DNA of 17,646 nt. It comes from Deltaproteobacteria bacterium (lineage in GTDB: Bacteria > Myxococcota_A > UBA796 > UBA2385). A model generated the notes under the pieces. It saw only the letters and a list, made by a program, of their open reading frames with translations. It made no database searches and had not been told where the DNA came from. The DNA is taken from contig CANHON010000044.1 of NCBI GenBank assembly GCA_947462115.1, positions 1-17,646 of the forward strand, written 5' to 3'. Made by a program: the position numbers and the translations under genes. Every line of letters begins with the position of its first letter. Position 1 is the first letter of the stretch. This document shows, one piece after another, positions 12,901 through 17,646 of this stretch.

Positions 12901-15031
12901 CGCGCCGCTGGCCCTGCGCGTGCCCTTGATCGAAGGGGAGGCCGTCACGGTGGACGGCCTGCAGGTCCAAGACGGCGCGGTGCTGGTCTCTCTCGACCAG
13001 AACGTGTCGAACGTCGAGTGGACCGGCTCGCTCCCCGAGCGCGATCAGCTCGTGCTTGAGGCGCCCTCCGGGGTGCCGTGGACCGAGGAGTGGGCCTTGT
13101 CCTGCAGCCCGGTCTTCCACTGCGAGGTCGAGGCCGGCGCCGCGAACGCCGTGCCCGCGCCCTTTGCCCACGTTTTTGAGGACCGCTGGACCCCCCAATG
13201 GCGGCCGTGGCCTGGGGAGTCCCTGCACCTGCGCGTGAGCCGACCGCCGGGCGCGCCGGGGCAGACGCTGACCATCGAGTCCGCCGCGCTGGAGGTCAAT
13301 TGGCGCGGCCGCCAACAAGACGTGAAGCTCCAGCTGAAGATCGCGAGCAGCCAGGGCGGCCAGCACCGGGTTCGCCTGCCCGCGGGGGCCACCCTGCGGA
13401 TGGTCGATCTGGGCGGATCCGCCGCGTCTTTGGAGCTCAACGACGGCTGGCTCACCCTGCCCCTCAAGCCGGGCCAGCAGAGCGTGGACATCGAGTGGCG
13501 GGCGGAGGGCGGCGCTTCGCTGCTGGTCAGCGCGCCGGACCTCGACCTCGGCGCGCCGGTCTCCAACCTCCAGATCACCCACCGGGGCCTGGACGAGCGC
13601 TGGCTGCTCGGCGCGGCCGGCGGTGGCTGGGGCCCGCACGCGCTGGTCCTCCCTATCCTGTTGATCTGGGGCTGCTTTGTCGTCGCCGCCCGGCAGGCCC
13701 TGTGGATGCGCGGCCTGTGGGGCTGGGGCTGGGGCCCGGGCGCCCTCGTCGCGGTGACCCTCGGGATGGTCGGCCGCGGTGTGCCGGTCCTGCCCGCCTT
13801 GCTCGCGGTGGCCCTGATCGCCGCCCACGGCGCGGCCGTTGCGCGCCCCCGGCATGGTGGCTGGACGCAGCTCCTCGGCCTCGTGGCCCTCGGCGCGGCC
13901 CCGGTGCTCCTGCTCAGCCTCGGGGCGGCGGCCTACCAGGGCATCGCGCGCGGGGCGGTGAACCTCGTCGTGGGCAACGGCTCGACGCCCCATGAGCTGG
14001 TCTGGACCGCCTATCGGACGCCCAGCACGCTGATGTCGGCTTCGGTCCTCTCGCTGCCGGGCTGGACCGGCCAGCTGGTCTACCTGGGCTGGAGCGCGCT
14101 GCTGTTGAAGCTGGCGCCGGCCGCGCTGCGGCGGTGGTGGTCGGATCTGCGGCTCAGCCTGCTCCTGCCCCGACCCTCGGGACCGCCGCCCGCTGGGCCC
14201 GGGGCGCCACCCGCCGGCTCGCCGCCGCCGCCTTCGGGCAGCGCTGCGGAGCTCCCGGTCGAGGCTGAGCCCTCGACCCACGGGGCGGCCGACGACGGTG
14301 ATGCTGCTGCGGGCGATGTTCTGACCGCTGCGGTCCCTCTCTCAAGCGCTGCGGCATGGGCATCAGGCTCCGTGGAGCCCGGCGGGGGCGCTGATCCCAG
14401 CGCCGATCGGCGCACGGATCCGGGCGCGGACGGGCCTGCCGAGGCCGCGCCGCTCCCGCCGGAGGCGCCGTGGATCGCGGGCCCTCCCGCAGAGCCGGCC
14501 GCGCCGTTCCCCCGCTTCGAAGCGGCCCCGCCGGTCCCCCGCCCCGAGCCGGCCCCGCCGGTCCCCCGCTTCGAGCCGGCCGCGCCGGTCCCCCGCTTCG
14601 AGTCGGCCGCGCCGGTCCCCCGCTTCGAACCGGCTCCGCCGGTCCCGGCGGCTGCGCCCATCGAGCCCTCCCTCGCGCCGGCGGGCCCGGTGGCCGCGGT
14701 TGAGCTGAGCCGGAGCTGGCCGTATCCGCCGGTCTCCCCGGTCGAGCCGCCGGTGCTGCCGGCCGTGTCTCCGTCGGCTGTGGAGGACGCGCAGCGCGAG
14801 CTCCACGAAGAGGACGCCGCTGACGCTGACTCCGAGATGACCGAGCTGCCGAGCCTGCCCGGGGCCTCGGCCAAGGTGCAGGTGGGCGACCGACCCCTCA
14901 CCTCGCCGCGCCGCACCCCCGACCTGGAGCTGCCCGATCTTGCGCCGCCGCCGCCGCCGACCGATGACGACGAGATCAGCGCCCTGCTCGGTGGCATCGC
15001 CGAGCCAGTGCTCGCCTTGGGCGAGGAGTGA
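9977..15031 (+). CDS. 1684-residue multi-pass membrane protein, internally duplicated, function unknown
   Basis: Starts at GTG 9977 with GAGGAGG upstream. Predicted order: signal or anchor helix (20-38); first extracytoplasmic beta-rich module (about 50-490, C76/C85); membrane helices near 498-515, 530-546 and 566-582; further helices near 703-724 and 754-776, the last resembling a second signal peptide; second beta-rich module (about 777-1215, C797/C801, SSQGGQH at 1124-1130); membrane helices near 1221-1238, 1254-1285, 1300-1320 and 1366-1382 with VGNGS at 1332-1336 between the last two; then a Pro/Ala-rich tail (about 1385-1684). From memory, the second half resembles a conserved uncharacterised family of large membrane proteins in Gammaproteobacteria; this is unverified. 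The tail follows a basic stretch (RRWW), so it is probably cytoplasmic. It contains a 9-residue repeat and ends with DDDEISALLGGI. No enzyme motif was recognised. Confidence 0.9.
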   Translation: MSKQPAVRYFRRSALAWAEAGALLLALVLVLAALALSGRSASAAPARPAAGAEAGLPPELAPWADWVRGRHPDRGCVQDGDQARCVWQGVVSIDLRPGGADFVQQLVLDRAAAVPLIGGPGAWPTGVREGKALVPVLAAGEVPTVHLGRGAHVLQGSLRWSRPPSALRVPPSIGVLRLSRDGKRLPTPTIGAEGDVRLGAEGPAGGEDATLGIDVSRRIVDDVPVLVVTHIAIRASGDPREVDLGQVLLAGATAVQLDADLPARLDEEGRLSVQVRPGSFFVEIRSIQEGPVLSLSAPTSAAAGWPEREFWVLEPDEGVRAVEVSGAPGIDPQRASLPEGWQGLATWMMAPGATLTFKELRRGQPVVAPNLVDVERRMWLDPDGGGWTIADSLRGVMAQGWRVQAAPPLVLGSVRVDDQPQVITSDGVTGGVEVRSTALKLQAESRIEGAQRSLPAVGWATEARDLSVLLMLPPGWRLLTALGPDEVEGAWLLSWSLIDVLIVILAVGLLARTEGVRWAPLGLLALLTGEPSGSIAVVVLLLGALRFVERAALRGHPGDAARWARRAAGAVALILVGWSAVGDLQRAALPSTGLSARVDGSGWWSGGQAISEIPDRFVELTLASEAAPAADGGARGVASVYRQSKSLKAKEYDNVTLQLDPGAVVQTGPGLPTWQGTAAPNVRLRWEGSVSADQTFRIIAMSPWMVLLQALVHIGALLAVLLRLSQAREEGWLRPGGPAPRPSDPDGAAPTAASAGAVLLALISVLGLLIAPSPAAAAPDAALLQELDARLSAAPECRPNCVSVGLLDFRVGAPDPKAPAADAALTIGLELHAGEAVSVPLPGPAAIWSPEKVLIDNVPTAALARAADGFVHVRVPAGVHRVVAVGALPARGPLTLQVGLPPQRATMSGEGWALRGLRPDGGVERSVQLVREADGEGRAERSADNLAPWILVRRFVDLGVPWRVRTTVSRVGPSLAPLALRVPLIEGEAVTVDGLQVQDGAVLVSLDQNVSNVEWTGSLPERDQLVLEAPSGVPWTEEWALSCSPVFHCEVEAGAANAVPAPFAHVFEDRWTPQWRPWPGESLHLRVSRPPGAPGQTLTIESAALEVNWRGRQQDVKLQLKIASSQGGQHRVRLPAGATLRMVDLGGSAASLELNDGWLTLPLKPGQQSVDIEWRAEGGASLLVSAPDLDLGAPVSNLQITHRGLDERWLLGAAGGGWGPHALVLPILLIWGCFVVAARQALWMRGLWGWGWGPGALVAVTLGMVGRGVPVLPALLAVALIAAHGAAVARPRHGGWTQLLGLVALGAAPVLLLSLGAAAYQGIARGAVNLVVGNGSTPHELVWTAYRTPSTLMSASVLSLPGWTGQLVYLGWSALLLKLAPAALRRWWSDLRLSLLLPRPSGPPPAGPGAPPAGSPPPPSGSAAELPVEAEPSTHGAADDGDAAAGDVLTAAVPLSSAAAWASGSVEPGGGADPSADRRTDPGADGPAEAAPLPPEAPWIAGPPAEPAAPFPRFEAAPPVPRPEPAPPVPRFEPAAPVPRFESAAPVPRFEPAPPVPAAAPIEPSLAPAGPVAAVELSRSWPYPPVSPVEPPVLPAVSPSAVEDAQRELHEEDAADADSEMTELPSLPGASAKVQVGDRPLTSPRRTPDLELPDLAPPPPPTDDDEISALLGGIAEPVLALGEE
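14498..14659 (+). repeat. 27-bp in-frame tandem repeat (six units) encoding A-[AP]-P-V-P-R-F-E-P
   Basis: Six consecutive 27-bp units starting at 14498, 14525, 14552, 14579, 14606 and 14633, covering residues 1508-1561 of the large membrane protein. Units two to five are most alike (APPVPRFEP, AAPVPRFES and similar); the first has APF and the last decays to APPVPAAAP. Such arrays change length by slippage or recombination and make flexible proline linkers. Confidence 0.85.
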
Positions 15032-15052
15032 AGGCACCTTCCGCCGGACGAC

Positions 15053-15067
15053 GGGCCTGCGCGGCCC
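15053..15067 (+). terminator. Small GC hairpin after the 1684-residue gene (weak terminator candidate)
   Basis: GGGCC (15053-15057) and GGCCC (15063-15067) around a 5-nt loop, 21 nt after the TGA. There is no T-tract, and it overlaps the region just upstream of the next gene's -10, so it may be a promoter feature or chance instead. Confidence 0.25.
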
Positions 15068-15071
15068 CCTG

Positions 15072-15080
15072 TGCTAGGAT
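15072..15080 (+). promoter_or_regulatory. Extended -10 (TGCTAGGAT), apparently leaderless, for the M24-like gene
   Basis: TG-n-TAGGAT is an extended -10 whose last base is 6 nt before the ATG at 15087, placing transcription start at the start codon. The -35 position reads CGGGCC and is not consensus. The sequence before the ATG (ATCCCGGC) holds no Shine-Dalgarno. This makes the M24-like gene a separate transcript despite lying 55 bp behind a co-directional gene. Confidence 0.5.
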
Positions 15081-15086
15081 CCCGGC

Positions 15087-15902
15087 ATGAGTCAGCCCCT
15101 TCCGCCATCCAGTCCCTCCTCGACCTTCGCCGCGGGCGCGCCGCCGGCCGGGCCGGGCGAGGCCAGCGCGCCCTCCGACCAGCCTGCCGCAGTAGACGCG
15201 GCCATCCGAGACGCTTTTGCCTCGGCGCAGCAGCGCACCATCGCGGCGGTGGCGGAGGTGGTGCGGGCGGCCCAGGCCGGTCAGCGGGCGGCCGATCTGG
15301 AGCGCGCGCTCTCCGAGGCGGCCCTCAGCCGCGGCTTCTCGGGCTGGTTTCGCCCCCCCCTGGCGCGGGTGGCGGGCGTGGACGGGCAGCACGGCGGCCC
15401 GGCGCTGCGGCCGGGGCACATCGTCGAGCTCCGCCTCATGCCGCTGGACCCCGACGCCTACGGTGCTTTCGGCTACAGCTTCCGCTTCGGCGCCGGCGAG
15501 GAGCCCGCCGCCCTGCGCGACGCCCGCGAGCTCAGCCACAACACCTGCGGCTTCGCCAGCCGCTGGAAAAGCGTCGGCGAGCTGTTTGTCTACGCCACCT
15601 CCTGGGCCAACAACCGGCGGAGGAGCCTCGGCGAGGCGCGGGCCATCGGCCACCAGTGCTTCCCGCGGCGCGGCCGGGCCGGCTGGCTGTGGCCCTACGC
15701 GTCGAGGAGCGCCTCCTCGCTGCGCCGCCACGAGATCCAGTGGCTCAACCCGCGGCGCATGCGCGGTCACTACTTCGTGGCGCCCCGCCTCGTGGCCGGC
15801 GCCGAGAGCGCCTGCTTCGGCGAGCTCATCCTGGTCGATGGCGACCACAAAAGCGTGGTGGGCCGCGCTGGGCGCGGAGAGATCGGTACGCTCCCCGATT
15901 AG
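15087..15902 (+). CDS. Protein resembling a degenerate M24 (aminopeptidase-P/creatinase) fold; function unknown
   Basis: 271 residues from the ATG at 15087. Residues 1-35 are Pro/Ser/Ala-rich and likely disordered; no signal peptide. From about 36 the pattern suggests an M24 pita-bread domain: an opening helix (DAFASAQQRTIAAVAEVVRA), then RPGHIVELRL (109-118), IGHQCFP (187-193) and a closing GELILVDGD (245-253). Of the five metal ligands usual in M24 (Asp, Asp, His, Glu, Glu), only His189 and Glu246 have plausible counterparts. The two Asp positions and one Glu appear replaced, so a pseudoenzyme or different chemistry is suggested. The assignment comes from pattern only and is tentative; the CDS itself is well supported by codon-like composition and the promoter. 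It overlaps the convergent PilZ-like gene by 4 bp at the stops. Confidence 0.6.
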   Translation: MSQPLPPSSPSSTFAAGAPPAGPGEASAPSDQPAAVDAAIRDAFASAQQRTIAAVAEVVRAAQAGQRAADLERALSEAALSRGFSGWFRPPLARVAGVDGQHGGPALRPGHIVELRLMPLDPDAYGAFGYSFRFGAGEEPAALRDARELSHNTCGFASRWKSVGELFVYATSWANNRRRSLGEARAIGHQCFPRRGRAGWLWPYASRSASSLRRHEIQWLNPRRMRGHYFVAPRLVAGAESACFGELILVDGDHKSVVGRAGRGEIGTLPD

Positions 15903-16540
15903 CGGCGCCCCTCGGCGGCGCCGGACAGCGCCTCGACGGCTTGGCGCAGCAGCTCGGGCTCGTCGACCTGCTCAAACCGCAGCTCGTAGAGCAGGTGGCC
16001 GTCCCCGGGGGCCAGGGCCTGCACCCGCGCCCGGCCGTGGATCGGCTGGATGCCCGGCGCGCCGATACGGAAGCCCAGGGTCCCGCTCTCGACGAAGATG
16101 AGCTTAAACGAGGAGGGCATGGCGAAAGTAGCCCCCTCGACGTTGATATGGACGAGCTGCGCCGGCGGGCTCAGCAGGGAGACCTCCGCGCCGCGGGGCG
16201 GCACCAGCGCGAGCAGCCGGCCGTCGCCCGAGGCCGCGGTGCCCAGGGCTTGAAAGCGGTCGATGAAGCCCAGCATCAGGCCATCTTGGCTCCGATCCGG
16301 AACCGGCACGCCGGCGCGGATCACGCTCGCCTCGAAGGTCCAGGCCTGGCCGTCGAGGTTGACCCATACGCGCAGATCTTCGCCGCCGACGAACCGGCGC
16401 AGCGGCGCGGTGACGACGACCCCGCCCCGATCCACCCGCACGAGCTGAGCCGCCACCATGCCGCCGCCGCGCGGGAGCAGCTCGCAGTGGAGGCGCCGCT
16501 GGGCTGCGTCTTCGAGCATGCGTCGGGGGTCGGGCTTCAT
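15899..16540 (-). CDS. Possible PilZ-like domain protein
   Basis: 213 residues from the ATG at 16540. Upstream in-frame extension to a TTG at 16639 is arginine-rich with no ribosome binding site; even the chosen ATG has only a weak AGG. No signal or membrane segment, so cytoplasmic. Residues about 15-95 have a beta-barrel rhythm like PilZ or its YcgR N-terminal relative (LVRVDRGGVVVTAPLRRFVG, then VWVNLDGQAWTFEASVIRAG and LMLGFIDRF). A second beta-rich stretch runs from about 105 to 195. A canonical RxxxR plus D/NxSxxG c-di-GMP motif is not evident (VDRGG is at the NxSxxG position), so nucleotide binding is doubtful. Final stop overlaps the convergent gene. Divergent from the phosphoesterase gene across 110 bp. 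Confidence 0.6.
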   Translation of the reverse strand: MKPDPRRMLEDAAQRRLHCELLPRGGGMVAAQLVRVDRGGVVVTAPLRRFVGGEDLRVWVNLDGQAWTFEASVIRAGVPVPDRSQDGLMLGFIDRFQALGTAASGDGRLLALVPPRGAEVSLLSPPAQLVHINVEGATFAMPSSFKLIFVESGTLGFRIGAPGIQPIHGRARVQALAPGDGHLLYELRFEQVDEPELLRQAVEALSGAAEGRR

Positions 16541-16650
16541 GCGGCCTCGGCGTCGGCGCGTGGGGTCGAGGCGTGCGCGCGACGTCAACAGCGGGCTATC
16601 GCGGCGGGGCGCGCGGGGCGCCGCGCTCGACCGCACCAACCGGAGGGGCC

Positions 16651-17553
16651 ATGCGCGTCCTGCACTTCACCGACCTCCACGTCCAGCGTCGCCCCCGGCT
16701 CATCGATCTGGTGACCGGACCCAAGCGGATCATCGGGGCCCTGAACCTCTACCTGTTGGGCCGCCGCTCGCACTTTCAGCGGGTCGTGCAAGAGGGCCTC
16801 GTGCAGGCCATCCTCGAACAGGCGCCCGATGTCGTGGTCTGCACCGGGGATCTGACCGCCCTCGCCACCGACGACGAGCTGGAGGCCGCCCACGCCCTGC
16901 TCCGCCCGGTCTACGAGCGCTTCCCCTTCGTCGTCCAGCCGGGCAACCACGACACCTACGTACGAGAGCGGCGCCCCGGCGACCGCATGCGGCGCTGGTT
17001 CGGGCCGTGGATGGGGCCCGGCGGCCCCCGCCTCGTGCGCCACGGCGGCGCGGCCTTCCTCACGGTCGAGACCTGCCGGGCGCACCTCACCAGCCGGGGC
17101 CAAACCCCGCCGGGCGAGCTCGCCAAGGCGGCCATGCTGCTCGACACCCTGGGCCTGCGGGGCCGGGATCCCGCCGAGGAGGGCCTTTTGCTGTTCTGGT
17201 GCCAGCACTACCCGCTGCGCGACCGCCACGGCGCGCCCTATGGGCCCGCGGGTCGCTGCCTCGCCGACGCGGCCGCGGTCGAGGCCCTGCTCGCCAGCCG
17301 CTCCGAGGTGGGCGCGGTGCTGCACGGCCATGAGCACCATGGCTTCCGCACGACCGTGCCGGGCCTGCGGGGTCCGGTGCCGGTGCTCAACCCGGGCGCG
17401 GGCGGCTACGCGCACCTGCCGGCCAAGCGGCGCACCGCCCACTTCTCGATCTATGACGTGCAGGACGGTGCTTTGGTCTCGGTCGAGCGCTTCGCTTGGC
17501 AGGGCGAGCGCTTCGCGCCAGAGCCGGGCGGGGCCTACGCCACCGGCGGCTGA
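16651..17553 (+). CDS. Calcineurin-like metallophosphoesterase
   Basis: 300 residues from the ATG at 16651, with GGAGG 5 nt upstream. The metal-site motifs of the family are complete and ordered: TDLH (D8, H10), CTGDLT (D67), GNHD (N99, H100), CQHYP (H186) and HGHEHHG (H225, H227, H229). The KRIIGALNLYL stretch after the first motif and the short 300-residue length match a common bacterial subgroup of predicted cytosolic phosphohydrolases. No signal peptide. The fold hydrolyses phosphomonoesters or diesters using two metals; the substrate cannot be inferred. Not obviously co-transcribed with any neighbour; a GC hairpin follows the stop. Confidence 0.92.
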   Translation: MRVLHFTDLHVQRRPRLIDLVTGPKRIIGALNLYLLGRRSHFQRVVQEGLVQAILEQAPDVVVCTGDLTALATDDELEAAHALLRPVYERFPFVVQPGNHDTYVRERRPGDRMRRWFGPWMGPGGPRLVRHGGAAFLTVETCRAHLTSRGQTPPGELAKAAMLLDTLGLRGRDPAEEGLLLFWCQHYPLRDRHGAPYGPAGRCLADAAAVEALLASRSEVGAVLHGHEHHGFRTTVPGLRGPVPVLNPGAGGYAHLPAKRRTAHFSIYDVQDGALVSVERFAWQGERFAPEPGGAYATGG

Positions 17554-17557
17554 GCCG

Positions 17558-17588
17558 GCGGACCTCAGCCGGTCTTCGGCCGGTCCGC
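17558..17588 (+). terminator. GC-rich hairpin just after the phosphoesterase stop
   Basis: GCGGACC (17558-17564) pairs with GGTCCGC (17582-17588), enclosing GCCG (17568-17571) and CGGC (17577-17580) with a 5-nt loop. The stem begins 4 nt past the TGA. There is no T-tract, so factor-independent termination is uncertain; RNA 3' end protection is another possibility. Confidence 0.45.
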
Positions 17589-17623
17589 AGCCGGTCCTCA
17601 CCCGGTCCTCACCCGGTCCTCAC
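17569..17623 (+). repeat. 11-bp noncoding tandem repeat (five units)
   Basis: Units start at 17569, 17580, 17591, 17602 and 17613. The last three are identical (CCGGTCCTCAC); the first two vary at the end (CCGGTCTTCGG, CCGGTCCGCAG). The period is not a multiple of three and the array follows a stop codon, so it is a noncoding minisatellite that may continue beyond the window edge. Confidence 0.8.
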
Positions 17624-17646
17624 CCTGGCCCAGCGGGTGCGCTGGC

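Noticed and set aside
11912..14281. Long open frame antisense to the 1684-residue gene (789 codons), and another at 9728-11644
   Set aside because: Both are arginine, glycine and proline-rich shadows without a ribosome binding site or recognisable fold.
15071..16714. 547-codon plus-strand frame spanning the M24-like gene and running antisense through the PilZ-like gene
   Set aside because: It lies out of frame with three better supported genes and its product is compositionally biased with no motif.
17548..17570. Alternative GGCTGAG/CTCAGCC stem over the phosphoesterase stop codon
   Set aside because: It competes with the longer GCGGACC/GGTCCGC hairpin, which is the more stable fold by inspection.
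1..17646. CRISPR arrays, tRNA or rRNA genes, insertion sequences, toxin-antitoxin or defence genes
   Set aside because: No repeat-spacer pattern, transposase motif, terminal inverted repeats or RNA gene signature was found on either strand.

Overview
This very GC-rich window (roughly 70% or more by eye) has lipoprotein signals, FG-GAP repeats, TPR-rich envelope proteins and an NtrC-type regulator tail. That mix suggests a Myxococcota-like (deltaproteobacterial) chromosome. No rRNA, tRNA, mobile element, CRISPR array or phage gene was seen, so the taxonomic reading is inference. Twelve genes are supported: eleven complete and one cut by the left edge. Nearly all are predicted envelope or periplasmic proteins.

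Layout from left to right: (1) the C-terminal Fis-type helix of a regulator (+). (2) A leftward cluster of M50B-like membrane metallopeptidase, secreted START/SRPBCC-like protein and sulfatase-superfamily hydrolase; the last two are coupled by a TTGA stop/start overlap. (3) A large TPR plus SLT lytic transglycosylase (+). (4) A small lipoprotein (-), divergent from a secreted M20 metallopeptidase (+). (5) A lipoprotein with seven FG-GAP/VCBS calcium loops and an ASPIC/UnbV-like C-terminus (-). (6) A 1684-residue multi-pass protein of unknown function (+). (7) A protein resembling a degenerate M24 (aminopeptidase-P/creatinase) fold (+). (8) A possible PilZ-like protein (-), divergent from a calcineurin-like metallophosphoesterase (+).

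The most notable object is the 1684-residue protein. Its two halves share collinear landmarks (cysteine pair, VPL motif, RR-V-D motif, AP motif, membrane cluster) at a nearly constant offset of about 720-736 residues, which points to an ancient internal duplication. Its presumed cytoplasmic tail carries a 9-residue tandem repeat and ends in a peptide resembling the CheY-binding EIDALL motif of FliM. Other points of interest: threonine at the formylglycine position of the sulfatase-like enzyme; two apparently leaderless promoters; G-quadruplex-capable C-tracts upstream of two rightward genes; and four tail-to-tail gene junctions that are all 18 bp or tighter.

The genes do not form one recognisable pathway. 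The common theme is envelope maintenance: murein cleavage, membrane and periplasmic proteolysis, lipid or phospho/sulfo-ester chemistry and surface lipoproteins. No complete new defence, secretion or biosynthetic system was recognised.
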